This document shows positions 1-7,346 of a DNA stretch of 11,982 nt, one piece after another. Location: positions 1 to 11,982 of the forward strand of contig JBFLYA010000086.1 of the NCBI GenBank assembly GCA_040757115.1, read 5' to 3'. The DNA comes from a bacterium. GTDB taxonomy: Bacteria; UBA9089; CG2-30-40-21; SBAY01. A program made the translations under genes and the position numbers. The first letter of the stretch is position 1. Every line of letters begins with the position of its first letter. The notes under the pieces are model-generated. The model saw only the letters and a program-made list of their open reading frames with translations. It searched no databases and was not told the origin of the DNA.

Positions 1-233
1 TAAAGATAGATGATGCGGGCGCTAATTGTTTAAAGGAAATTGTCGAACAAAGGATAAATAATAAAGAGTTTGAAATTGGATATGAGGATGTTCTGCCAGT
101 TTTATTTAAAAAGATACCTTTTAATTACGAATTAGTTGATGGATTACAGTGGGTAGAGATTGATTTCCCGGAGGATATAAAACAGGCGGAGCATCTGGAT
201 AAGTTACATCTGTCCAATAAAAGATGTGGATAA
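1..233 (+). CDS. Nucleotidyltransferase, C-terminal end (partial)
   Basis: Only the last 76 codons are present; the gene enters from the left edge in the frame starting at base 3 and stops with TAA at 231-233. The visible part ends with WVEIDFPEDIKQAEHL. This matches the closing W-x-E-I-D-x-P-E-D motif of sugar-phosphate and phosphocholine-type nucleotidyltransferases, in which the Asp binds the catalytic metal. It lies 27 bases before the phosphoenolpyruvate mutase gene on the same strand, so it is probably the previous gene of the same operon. By analogy with PntC-type cytidylyltransferases it may activate a phosphonate such as 2-aminoethylphosphonate with CMP, or it may activate a sugar phosphate. 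The substrate cannot be read from this fragment. Unlike the domain fused to the mutase downstream, its EID motif is intact. Confidence 0.72.
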   Translation, partial: KIDDAGANCLKEIVEQRINNKEFEIGYEDVLPVLFKKIPFNYELVDGLQWVEIDFPEDIKQAEHLDKLHLSNKRCG

Positions 234-260
234 AGATAAGTCTATTGGGAAGGTAAGATA

Positions 261-1940
261 ATGTCTCAACAAAAGGAAAATAAAGCCAGCCAACTGAGAA
301 AGATATTTAAGAAGAAAGGGATTATTCGTATTGTTGGAGCACATGATGGTTTGAGTGCCAAATTAGTAGAAAAGAATGGGTTTGATGGCGTCTGGGCAAG
401 TGGATTAGAAATATCAACATCATTTGCTGTCCCGGATGCGAATATTCTGACGATGAGTCAGTATTTAGAGGTAGCAAAAACGATGAATGATGCGGTTTCT
501 ATCCCGATTATAGCAGACTGTGATACAGGTTATGGGAATTCTAATAATGTGATGTATATGGTTAAAAAATATGAATCTGCGGGAATTGCGGCGGTTGTCA
601 TCGAAGATAAACAATTTCCAAAAGTCAACAGTTTTATTCCTGGAAGACAGGAATTAGCACCGTTATCTGAATTTGTCGGAAAGATTCTGGCGGCGAAAAG
701 TGTGCAGGAACATCCTGATTTTATGGTCATTGCTCGTGTGGAGGCATTAATTGCTGGCTGGGGACAAGAAGAAGCATTGCGCCGGGCTAATGCCTATGTT
801 GATGCCGGAGCAGACGCAATCCTTATTCACTCTAAATCAAAAACCCCTGACGAAATTATTGAATTCATCCACGCATGGAATAATAAATCCCCGTTAGTCG
901 TAGTTCCGACTACTTATTCTGCGGTTACCGCTGAGGAATTGGAAAAATTAGGGATAAAAATGGTCATTTATGCTAATCATGGTATTCGAGCCTCAATAAA
1001 GGCAATGGAGATGACTTTTAGTGCCATCGCCGCTTATGGCACAACAAAACCCATTGAAAAAGATATCGCCTCGATGGAAGAAGTCTTTGAACTTCAAGGT
1101 ATGTCCGTAATGAAGTTGATGGAGAAGAAATACTATCGACCCCAGGAACCAATCAAAGTTATTATCCCGGCGGCTGGGAGTTATGAAGATGAAATAAGTT
1201 TAAAGGATATTATGCAAGATATTCCTATGCCGATGATTGATATTAGGGGGAAATCACTCCTTCAAAGACAACAAGAAACCCTTAATACCCTCTCTATTCA
1301 AGATATTACTGTCGTGGGTGGACATCGAGGGGATAAAATTCAATTAGATGGTGTGGCGGTGATTCAAAATAATGATTATAAAAATACCCGTGATTTAGAA
1401 TCAATTATGTGTGCCCGCGATAAGTTAGAAGGGAAGGTGTTAATCTGTTATTCAGACATACTTTTTGATGCAGATGTGATTGACAAACTTTTAAAAAGTA
1501 TGGCAGATATTTCTATTCTTGCTGACCCAACTTATGTTGAGCGGACGGGTAAAAAACCAGATATGGATTTAGTTTCTGCCGAAAGTCCTCCTATGCTCAA
1601 TAAAAGGAGAATTCTAAGCGTAGCCAAAACTAATTATGCGGTAAAAATTGGCACTGACATCCCGGAAGAACAAAGACATTATGAATTTACAGGCATAACT
1701 TTTCTTTCTGCCGCCGGAACCCAAAAAATAAAAGACTGGTATGAAAAATCAAAGATAAAATATGCCAATCGATCATTCCATACCGCCCCAAATTTTAAAC
1801 AGGCTTCATTGACAGACCTTTTGCAAGAAATGATTGATGGTGGAGAAAAAATAGCCATTGTTGAAATAACATCCGGCTGGATGGAAGTGCACACAATGGA
1901 AAATTATAAACTTAGTTGTGACCTTCTGGCAGGTAAATAA
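261..1940 (+). CDS. pepM: Phosphoenolpyruvate mutase with fused nucleotidyltransferase-like domain
   Basis: This enzyme rearranges phosphoenolpyruvate to phosphonopyruvate, the C-P bond-forming first step of nearly all phosphonate biosynthesis. Residues about 15-285 are the mutase barrel of the isocitrate lyase superfamily. The mutase signature EDKQFPKVNS is at 115-124, WASG at 45-48, the metal-binding acidic loop ADCDTGYG at 85-92, and an active-site R159 in IARVEA. Residues about 297-559 form a nucleotidyltransferase-like domain, a known fusion in this family. In it the usual GxGxR loop reads GSYED (306-310), the expected R-P-K is I-P-M (321-323), and the closing W-x-E-I-D is WMEVH (540-544). 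YSDILF (397-402) keeps the central Asp. The mutase half looks fully active, but the second domain may have lost catalysis. The ATG follows GGGAAGG by 8 nt. The decarboxylase alpha gene begins 1 nt after the stop. Mutase call very sure; fused-domain function unsure. Confidence 0.95.
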   Translation: MSQQKENKASQLRKIFKKKGIIRIVGAHDGLSAKLVEKNGFDGVWASGLEISTSFAVPDANILTMSQYLEVAKTMNDAVSIPIIADCDTGYGNSNNVMYMVKKYESAGIAAVVIEDKQFPKVNSFIPGRQELAPLSEFVGKILAAKSVQEHPDFMVIARVEALIAGWGQEEALRRANAYVDAGADAILIHSKSKTPDEIIEFIHAWNNKSPLVVVPTTYSAVTAEELEKLGIKMVIYANHGIRASIKAMEMTFSAIAAYGTTKPIEKDIASMEEVFELQGMSVMKLMEKKYYRPQEPIKVIIPAAGSYEDEISLKDIMQDIPMPMIDIRGKSLLQRQQETLNTLSIQDITVVGGHRGDKIQLDGVAVIQNNDYKNTRDLESIMCARDKLEGKVLICYSDILFDADVIDKLLKSMADISILADPTYVERTGKKPDMDLVSAESPPMLNKRRILSVAKTNYAVKIGTDIPEEQRHYEFTGITFLSAAGTQKIKDWYEKSKIKYANRSFHTAPNFKQASLTDLLQEMIDGGEKIAIVEITSGWMEVHTMENYKLSCDLLAGK

Positions 1941-1941
1941 A

Positions 1942-2433
1942 ATGATAGCCCCAAAAGATTTTTGTAGTGCTTTAAAAAAAAGAGGATTTACTTTTTTGTC
2001 TGGAGTGCCGTGTTCGCTCCTTACCGACATCCTTAATTATATTTATACGGATAAGGAAATAACCTATATCCCTGTCCCAAGAGAAGATGCGGCATTAGGG
2101 ATAGCCAGTGGGGCGGCTCTATGCGGACAAAAAGGCGGAATTCTTATCCAGAATTCAGGATTAGGAAATATTATAAATGGCTTGACTTCTTTTAACCTCA
2201 TTTATCATCTCCCGCTACTGATGATAATTACCTGGAGAGGTTTTGAAGGCAAAGATGCTCCGGAACACTTAATTATGGGTGCAAAAATGACTGATTTCCT
2301 TGATTTATTAAATATACCCTACAGGATTCTCTCCGCATCGAATTATGAAGAATCTCTAAATTTTTCCATTGACTCAATGGAAAAAGAACATAAACCAGTG
2401 GCTTTAATATTAAAAGAAGGTGTCATCGGATGA
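1942..2433 (+). CDS. Phosphonopyruvate decarboxylase, alpha (N-terminal) subunit
   Basis: This is the pyrimidine-binding half of a thiamine-diphosphate decarboxylase of the phosphonopyruvate/sulfopyruvate decarboxylase family. With the next gene it should decarboxylate phosphonopyruvate to phosphonoacetaldehyde, the irreversible step that pulls the unfavourable mutase reaction forward. From ATG 1942 the protein has 163 residues and opens with MIAPKDFCSALKKRG, the usual opening of the family. PREDAALGIASGAAL (residues 47-61) carries the conserved Glu that activates the thiamine ring, followed by the QNSGLGN segment. An upstream in-frame ATG at 1918 lies inside the mutase gene and adds eight residues the family lacks, so 1942 is preferred. 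The gene starts 1 nt after the mutase stop and overlaps the beta gene by ATGA, so the pair is translationally coupled. Sulfopyruvate decarboxylase is possible from sequence alone; the mutase next door decides for phosphonopyruvate. Confidence 0.9.
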   Translation: MIAPKDFCSALKKRGFTFLSGVPCSLLTDILNYIYTDKEITYIPVPREDAALGIASGAALCGQKGGILIQNSGLGNIINGLTSFNLIYHLPLLMIITWRGFEGKDAPEHLIMGAKMTDFLDLLNIPYRILSASNYEESLNFSIDSMEKEHKPVALILKEGVIG

Positions 2434-3035
2434 AACGAGATGAAGCCATTAAGATAATCCTGGATAATCTAAATGAGGAAGATTTTGCCCTTTTTACCAC
2501 CGGGATGATTTCTCGGGAGGCATTTGCCATAAAAGATAGAAAGACTAATTTCTATATGATGGGTTCTATGGGTTTGCTCTCTGCAGTAGGATTGGGTATT
2601 TCTTTATGTTCACCTCTTAAAAAGGTGATTGTCGTAGAAGGAGATGGGAGTATTTTGATGAGTCTGGGTAACCTTCCGATGATTGGGGTATGTTCACCGG
2701 CTAATTTTATTCATCTTGTTTTAGATAATGAATCTTATGAGTCCACCGGCAATCAACCAACAATTACTAAAGACATTGATTTATCTAAAAGTGTCCAGAC
2801 ATTTGGATATAAAAACATATCAAAGGTCGATAATATCCAGGACTTTGCCCAGAAATTTAAAGAATTTTTAAAGGCTGAAGGACCTAATTTTATATTGGTT
2901 AAAGTAGAATCTTCAAGACTAAAAGGAGTTCCAAGAATTAGTTTTAGTCCTGAAGAATTAACTGAGAGATTTAGAGATAGTTCAAATCAGGGTATGACCC
3001 TGCGGCACACAAAGGAAAATGAAAATAGTAGGTAG
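2430..3035 (+). CDS. Phosphonopyruvate decarboxylase, beta (C-terminal) subunit
   Basis: This is the diphosphate-binding half of the split thiamine-diphosphate decarboxylase. The thiamine-diphosphate motif begins at GDGS (residues 71-74) and ends at DNESYESTGNQP (99-110), with the metal-ligand Asn at N100; this ending is characteristic of phosphonopyruvate decarboxylases. YMMGSMGLLSAVGLGISL (42-59) is the usual preceding helix and loop. At 201 residues it is slightly longer than a typical beta subunit. The last about 25 residues, ending NENSR, are polar, and the stop comes just after the start of the 7-bp repeat array, which may have created the end of the frame. Its ATG overlaps the alpha stop by 4 nt. 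Most bacteria carry both halves in one polypeptide; the split form is found in some bacteria and archaea. No aminotransferase or phosphonoacetaldehyde dehydrogenase is in the window, so the fate of the aldehyde is unknown. Confidence 0.9.
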   Translation: MKRDEAIKIILDNLNEEDFALFTTGMISREAFAIKDRKTNFYMMGSMGLLSAVGLGISLCSPLKKVIVVEGDGSILMSLGNLPMIGVCSPANFIHLVLDNESYESTGNQPTITKDIDLSKSVQTFGYKNISKVDNIQDFAQKFKEFLKAEGPNFILVKVESSRLKGVPRISFSPEELTERFRDSSNQGMTLRHTKENENSR

Positions 3036-3118
3036 GAGATAGAAGGTGGGAGGTAAGGAGATAGGCGTGAGGAGTGATGTTTTCTTTACTTTCTACTCTC
3101 TACTTTCTACTTCCTATT
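3025..3118. repeat. Inverted pair of 7-bp tandem repeat arrays
   Basis: A purine-rich array of seven imperfect heptamers (3025-3074: ATAGTAG, GTAGGAG, ATAGAAG, GTGGGAG, one 8-mer GTAAGGAG, ATAGGCG, TGAGGAG) faces a pyrimidine array of five (3084-3118: CTTTACT, TTCTACT, CTCTACT, TTCTACT, TCCTATT). The second array is the reverse complement of the same heptamer type, AGTAGAR, so the transcript can fold into a long GU-rich hairpin with a loop of about 9 nt. It covers the decarboxylase stop codon and ends 20 bp before the secretin start. I recall similar heptad strings between genes of several uncultured bacteria, but that is memory, not a search. Confidence 0.75.
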
Positions 3119-3138
3119 TTCAGGAGAGGAGATATAAA

Positions 3139-4299
3139 ATGAGAAAAAAATTATTTAGGTGGCTGATTATTTTACTATTTATCCCCGGGCATTGTTATGC
3201 CGATGAATGGATGATTGGTGTTGGTGATTCTATGGTCCTCGAGGTCCCTAATTTAGAAAAAATGGCTATTGGGGATCCGAGAATAGCCGATGCTACGGTT
3301 GTCGCACCAGAACAAATACTCATTAATGGTCTCCATGAAGGCGTAACTTCATTACACATCTGGGCAAAAAAAATCGTTAAAAAACATACCATACGCGTCA
3401 TAGAAAAGGAATTCCCGCTTCAAGAAATCTCTAAAATAAAAGGTTTAGAAAATATTACCGCTTCATTTGTTGGCAAATCTTTAGTCTTAAAAGGTCAGGT
3501 TAAAACTCAACATGAAAAACAAAACGCTGAAAGATTGGCTAATGCCTTCAATGAGTGGGTGATAAATCTGATTGAAGTTCAGGAACCGCTCCAAATATTA
3601 GTCAATTTACAAATTGTAGATATGAGCACAAAAGATTGGTTACAACTGGGGTCTAAGTGGAAAATAGAAGGTAAGATTGAAGACCGAAAATATGAAGGTT
3701 ACACGCAAGGATTTAAGGAAGGATTAAATATTGGTATCATAAAAGACGATGCAGGACTTCTGCCTGGTCTAAATGTCGAAATAGAGGCATTAAAGGAAAA
3801 AGGTAAGGCTAAAACACTATCTTCACCCAGCATTCTGACTTTAAGTGGTAAACAGGCGTATGTAAATGTAGGTGGTAAAATACCTGTTCCCACAACAGTG
3901 ACTCAGGTTAATCAAACAACAAATAGTGGAATTGAATGGGTTGACTACGGTATTCAGCTTAAAATTACACCAGTGGCAGATGCAGATAATAATATTAACC
4001 TGAAAATTGATACCGCTATTTCTACTCCTGATTGGTCACGAATACTTAATAATGTCCCCGCGATGATTTCAAAAAATGTTGTTACAGAGGTGAATGTTAG
4101 AAGTAAAGATACCGTTATCATTAGTGGATTGACTGAAGTAAAAAAGAGCACGACAACTAAAAGAGTGCCTCTAATTGGTAGAATACCTCTTTTAGGTGCA
4201 CTATTTTCTTACAAGGCGATTAAAGAAGATGAAACGGAATTAATTGCGATTATCACCCCGGAAATTGTTAAAACCGGTCAACTCGCAACGAGTCAGTAG
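3139..4299 (+). CDS. Secretin-family outer-membrane protein (CpaC / type II-III secretion type)
   Basis: Secretins form the outer-membrane ring of type II and III secretion, type IV pilus and Tad systems. From ATG 3139, preceded by GGAGAGGAG, the protein has 386 residues. Residues 1-21 are a signal peptide with a basic start (MRKKLFRW), a hydrophobic core and likely cleavage after CYA. Residues about 22-88 look like the pilus-formation N-terminal domain (MAIGDPRIADATVV, 42-55), about 93-148 like a BON-type domain (LVLKGQVKT, 115-123), and about 151-376 are the secretin core: TLSSPSILTLSGKQAYVNVG (226-245), then VPLIGRIPLLGALFSYK (343-359) and ELIAIITPEIV (367-377). It is short for CpaC-like proteins, and no other secretion or pilus gene lies beside it. 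An upstream in-frame start at 3046 would translate the repeat array and bury the signal peptide, so it is rejected. Partners and cargo are unknown. Confidence 0.88.
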   Translation: MRKKLFRWLIILLFIPGHCYADEWMIGVGDSMVLEVPNLEKMAIGDPRIADATVVAPEQILINGLHEGVTSLHIWAKKIVKKHTIRVIEKEFPLQEISKIKGLENITASFVGKSLVLKGQVKTQHEKQNAERLANAFNEWVINLIEVQEPLQILVNLQIVDMSTKDWLQLGSKWKIEGKIEDRKYEGYTQGFKEGLNIGIIKDDAGLLPGLNVEIEALKEKGKAKTLSSPSILTLSGKQAYVNVGGKIPVPTTVTQVNQTTNSGIEWVDYGIQLKITPVADADNNINLKIDTAISTPDWSRILNNVPAMISKNVVTEVNVRSKDTVIISGLTEVKKSTTTKRVPLIGRIPLLGALFSYKAIKEDETELIAIITPEIVKTGQLATSQ

Positions 4300-4329
4300 T
4301 GTATTCGTAACTATTCAGCCTTATTATAT

Positions 4330-4673
4330 CTCACCGCAGAGACGCAGAGAAAAAATTAAAATCTATTTACCAGAGACAGAAATTTCGAGACGGTTCATTT
4401 TATCGTTTTCCCTATGATTGGTTTCGGATATACATTTGTAAACATTCACAGAAAGTTGAAATTGGCGAATTTCAACTCCATTTTCTAACCACAAGCTTTC
4501 AAACAAAAGTGAACCGTCCCGAAATTTCCTTTTTTTGTACATTTCGGGTCTTTCGTCGTTTATTAATCTTTTAATACTTACTTTTGACTAACTGTTTTTA
4601 AACCTTTTTAAACACCGAGAAACACGAAAAAAAAGATATTTTCCTCTCTGTTTCTCTGCGTCTCTGCGGTGAG
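4330..4673. repeat. Outer 23-bp perfect inverted repeat pair
   Basis: Bases 4330-4352 and 4651-4673 are exact reverse complements over 23 bp (left arm begins CTCACCGCAGAGACGCAGAG). The right arm ends 3 nt before the phosphoketolase stop codon. A degraded copy of the same word, CACCGAGAAACACGAAAAA (from 4615), sits inside and can pair locally with the right arm. The CACCGCAGAGACGCAGAG word is, from memory, a dispersed repeat in many environmental bacterial genomes. Confidence 0.8.
4379..4528. mobile_element. MITE-like 150-bp element with 19-bp terminal inverted repeats
   Basis: GAAATTTCGAGACGGTTCA at 4379-4397 and TGAACCGTCCCGAAATTTC at 4510-4528 are reverse complements with one mismatch (18 of 19). 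The interior has no coding frame but holds a perfect hairpin, GTTGAAATT-GGCG-AATTTCAAC, at 4455-4476. A short non-coding unit bounded by inverted repeats with an inner hairpin fits a non-autonomous element, perhaps mobilised by an IS200-like or REP-associated transposase. No clear target-site duplication is visible, so mobility is inferred. Confidence 0.5.
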
Positions 4674-4676
4674 TAG

Positions 4677-7043
4677 TTATGTAAAATTCCATTCCCAATC
4701 ACGAATTTCGGGCATATCCTGACCGTACTTGACGATATACTCTTTATGCTGAATGAGTTTATCTCGAACAAACTGTTTGGTATAAGCGGCGATATAGCCC
4801 AGTTTAGGCACACGGTCAATAACATCAGCCACTAAATGAAAACGGTCAAGGTCATTACGCACCGCCATATCAAAGGGAGTGGTTGTTGTTCCTTCCTCTT
4901 TATATCCCCGCACATGGAGATTTTTGTGATTTGTTCGTCGGTAGGATAAGCGATGTATCAACCAGGGATAGCCGTGATAAGCAAAGATAATTGGTTTATC
5001 CGTGGTGAAGAGTATATCAAAATCTTTATTTGATAAACCATGAGGGTGTTCCTCTTTGGGTTGAAGTGTCATCAGGTCAACGACATTGATGAGGCGGATT
5101 TTCAATTCAGGCACCTGTTGTCGCAACAAATTGACTGCGGCAAGAGTTTCCAATGTTGGAACATCACCAGCACAAGCCATGACGACATCTGGCTCCTCGC
5201 CTTTATCGTTACTAGCCCATTCCCAGATACCAACGCCAGCGGTGCAGTGTTTAATTGCCGCATCCATATTCAACCATTGTGGTTGTGGATGTTTGCCCGC
5301 AATAATCACATTGATAAAATTACGGCTACGCAAACATTTATCTGCTACAAAAAGAAGTGTATTTGCATCCGGTGGCAGATAGACCCGAATAATATCCGCC
5401 TTTTTATTTACCACATGGTCGATAAAGCCGGGGTCTTGATGGCTGAAGCCGTTATGGTCCTGGCGCCAGACATGGGAGGTAAGCAGGTAGTTAAGTGAGG
5501 CAATTGGTCTTCGCCAGGCAACCTCTTTGCTGGCGACTTTAAGCCATTTGGCATGCTGGTTAAACATCGAATCAACAATATGGATGAATGCCTCATAACA
5601 GGAAAAAAAGCCGTGTCGGCCGGTGAGAAGATAACCTTCCAGCCAGCCCTGACAGGTATGTTCACTCAGTATTTCCATCACCCGTCCATCGGGTGAGAGA
5701 TGGTCATCCTCAGGAATAGTTTTTTCTAACCAGGTGCGGTCAGTTACCTCAAATAGGGCATCAAGCCGATTGGAGGCAGTTTCATCTGGTCCGAAAACTC
5801 TGAAATTTCGGCTCTCCATATTTAGTTTCATCACATCCCGAAGAAATCGTCCCAGCACACGGGTATCCTCTGCTACGACCTTACCTGGTGCAAGCACTTC
5901 AACCGCATAATCACGGAAATCAGGCATTTTCAGGTCTTTTAGCAGGATACCGCCGTTAGTATGTGGATTTGCTCCCATTCGTTGTTCGCCCGCAGGAGGA
6001 AGTTTAGCCAGTTCTGGAATGAGCCGACCGTTTTTATCAAAGAGTTCCTCCGGTTTATAACTTCTCATCCATTCTTCAAGCAATTTTATATGTCCAGGAT
6101 TTTTCTCCATATCCGCAAAAGGCACCTGGTGAGAACGCCAGAAATCTTCTGTTTTTAACCCGTCAACCTCTTTTGGTCCTGTCCAGCCTTTGGGTGTGCG
6201 CAGGATAATCATTGGCCACTGCGGACGATTAGCCTTACCTGTAGAGCGGACATCATTCTGAGTAGTTTTGATTTCATTAATGACCGTATCAAGGGTTTCT
6301 GCCATCAACTGGTGCATTGCCTCAGGTTCAGCCCCTTCAACAAAATAAGGTTTGTAGCCGTAGCCGATAAACAGGTCTTTGAGTTCTTCATGGCTTATTC
6401 TTGAAAGCACGGTAGGATTGGCAATTTTGTAGCCGTTCAAGTGAAGAATGGGCAAAACCGCCCCATCGGTGATAGGATTAAGAAACTTATTTGAATGCCA
6501 GGCAGTAGCCAGTGGGCCTGTTTCTGCCTCACCATCACCTACGATACAAGCGACAATTAAATCTGGATTATCAAAAGCCGCACCATAGGCATGTGAAACA
6601 GCATAGCCCAGTTCTCCGCCTTCGTGGATAGAACCTGGTGTTTCAGAACCAGTATGACTGGAGATACCACCCGGAAATGAAAATTGCTTAAATAGCCTCT
6701 TCATCCCCTCTACATCCTGAGAAATATGTGGATATACCTCGCTGTAAGTTCCTTCAAGATAGACATTAGCCACTAAAGATGGGCCTCCGTGTCCGGGACC
6801 AGTGACAAAAATCATATTAAGATTGTGCGTCTTAATCACCCGATTAAGATGGACATAGATAAAATTCAGCCCTGGGGTAGTTCCCCAATGTCCAAGTATC
6901 CGCGGTTTAATATGTTCCAGTCTAAGTGGCTCTCGCAATAGTGGATTGTCACAGAGATAAATTTGTCCAACCGCAAGATAATTTACCGCCCGCCAGTAAG
7001 CATCTATTTCCTTTAGTTCTTCATTAGAAACTATTAGAGACAT
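4677..7043 (-). CDS. xfp: Xylulose-5-phosphate/fructose-6-phosphate phosphoketolase
   Basis: This thiamine-diphosphate enzyme of the cytoplasm splits xylulose 5-phosphate (and usually fructose 6-phosphate) with phosphate into acetyl phosphate plus glyceraldehyde 3-phosphate or erythrose 4-phosphate, the key reaction of the phosphoketolase pathway. The 788-residue length is normal. Family signatures are present: GHWGTTPG (51-58), TGPGHGGPS (81-89), [19 protein letters not shown] (129-147), the thiamine-diphosphate motif GDGEAETGP (169-177), and N204 in [13 protein letters not shown] 7043 follows a strong GGAGGT with an 8-nt spacer (SD at 7052-7057). It is a single-gene unit: the upstream neighbour is a small methyltransferase-tail ORF 135 bp away, and no phosphate acetyltransferase or acetate kinase is nearby. 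The stop codon is 3 nt from a dispersed inverted repeat. Identity is certain; preference between the two sugar phosphates cannot be told. Confidence 0.98.
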   Translation of the reverse strand: MSLIVSNEELKEIDAYWRAVNYLAVGQIYLCDNPLLREPLRLEHIKPRILGHWGTTPGLNFIYVHLNRVIKTHNLNMIFVTGPGHGGPSLVANVYLEGTYSEVYPHISQDVEGMKRLFKQFSFPGGISSHTGSETPGSIHEGGELGYAVSHAYGAAFDNPDLIVACIVGDGEAETGPLATAWHSNKFLNPITDGAVLPILHLNGYKIANPTVLSRISHEELKDLFIGYGYKPYFVEGAEPEAMHQLMAETLDTVINEIKTTQNDVRSTGKANRPQWPMIILRTPKGWTGPKEVDGLKTEDFWRSHQVPFADMEKNPGHIKLLEEWMRSYKPEELFDKNGRLIPELAKLPPAGEQRMGANPHTNGGILLKDLKMPDFRDYAVEVLAPGKVVAEDTRVLGRFLRDVMKLNMESRNFRVFGPDETASNRLDALFEVTDRTWLEKTIPEDDHLSPDGRVMEILSEHTCQGWLEGYLLTGRHGFFSCYEAFIHIVDSMFNQHAKWLKVASKEVAWRRPIASLNYLLTSHVWRQDHNGFSHQDPGFIDHVVNKKADIIRVYLPPDANTLLFVADKCLRSRNFINVIIAGKHPQPQWLNMDAAIKHCTAGVGIWEWASNDKGEEPDVVMACAGDVPTLETLAAVNLLRQQVPELKIRLINVVDLMTLQPKEEHPHGLSNKDFDILFTTDKPIIFAYHGYPWLIHRLSYRRTNHKNLHVRGYKEEGTTTTPFDMAVRNDLDRFHLVADVIDRVPKLGYIAAYTKQFVRDKLIQHKEYIVKYGQDMPEIRDWEWNFT

Positions 7044-7117
7044 TTTAGATTACCTCCTTTTTTCAAAAGAAATCTCTTGAAATCTGACACTTCTATCAAT
7101 AAATGGTTTAATCTCTC

Positions 7118-7145
7118 TATATATGATGAATCTACCCTTTTACAA
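7118..7145 (-). promoter_or_regulatory. Possible promoter for xfp
   Basis: On the - strand TTGTAA (7145-7140) is followed after 16 nt by TATATA (7123-7118). This would give a leader of about 70 nt before the phosphoketolase ATG. The -35 is weak and the region is AT-rich, so chance matches are likely. It lies in the only gap where a separate xfp promoter could be. Confidence 0.3.
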
Positions 7146-7178
7146 GCCGCCCAGGTTTGGTTTAAACATACTTATTGC

Positions 7179-7346
7179 TTATTTTTTAGCATTCCCTTCA
7201 ACGATTTTTATTTCGTCTTCGGTTAAGCCGTAAAGTTGGTAAACCATCTGGTCAATCTGGTTTTCGTATTCTTTGACTTGTGCCTGCTTTTCTGAATTTT
7301 GCAAATGATCATCATCGCCGGTAATTGCAAAAATTTTATCTACCAT
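7179..7346 (-). CDS. 55-aa ORF equal to a methyltransferase C-terminal tail (copy C)
   Basis: This intact 55-codon frame starts MVDKIFAIT and ends EDEIKIVEGNAKK. It corresponds to the last about 50 residues of the adenine methyltransferase at 9494-11982, with about 36 of 50 identical by hand alignment, and is closer to copy B (about 41 of 50). Its ATG overlaps the yhcG stop by one base (TAATG), so it could be translated by coupling. No other part of a methyltransferase is attached. It is most simply the stump of a second methyltransferase gene left after a rearrangement; a small free-standing protein kept by selection is the alternative. The conserved core, KEYEXQIDQMVYXLYGLTED, looks like an amphipathic helix followed by a turn. 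Confidence 0.5.
   Translation of the reverse strand: MVDKIFAITGDDDHLQNSEKQAQVKEYENQIDQMVYQLYGLTEDEIKIVEGNAKK

Larger units (their letters stand above)
4300..4676. other. Convergent intergenic region, no gene, repeat-rich
   Basis: This 377-bp gap lies between the 3' ends of the secretin gene (+ strand) and phosphoketolase gene (- strand). I see no plausible coding frame in it. It is occupied by nested inverted repeats, listed separately, and AT-rich filler with several T and A runs. No classical hairpin-plus-T-run terminator is clear for either gene; the repeat hairpins may do that work. Confidence 0.7.

Noticed and set aside
1918-1941. Longer start for the decarboxylase alpha subunit inside the mutase gene
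   Set aside because: Family members begin at the residues encoded from 1942, and the 1-nt spacing to the mutase stop fits translational coupling.
3025-3118. CRISPR-like repeats
   Set aside because: The units are contiguous 7-mers without spacers and change orientation halfway; no array of 24-40 bp repeats with unique spacers exists in the window.
3046-3138. Longer secretin start at 3046 giving 31 extra residues
   Set aside because: It would translate the heptad repeat array and place the signal peptide inside the protein; ATG 3139 has a good Shine-Dalgarno and a typical signal sequence right after it.
5040-5498. A 152-codon + strand frame within the phosphoketolase gene, and similar frames at 5086-5382, 10653-10901 and 11150-11371
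   Set aside because: They are antisense shadows of clearly recognised - strand genes, with no family likeness of their own.
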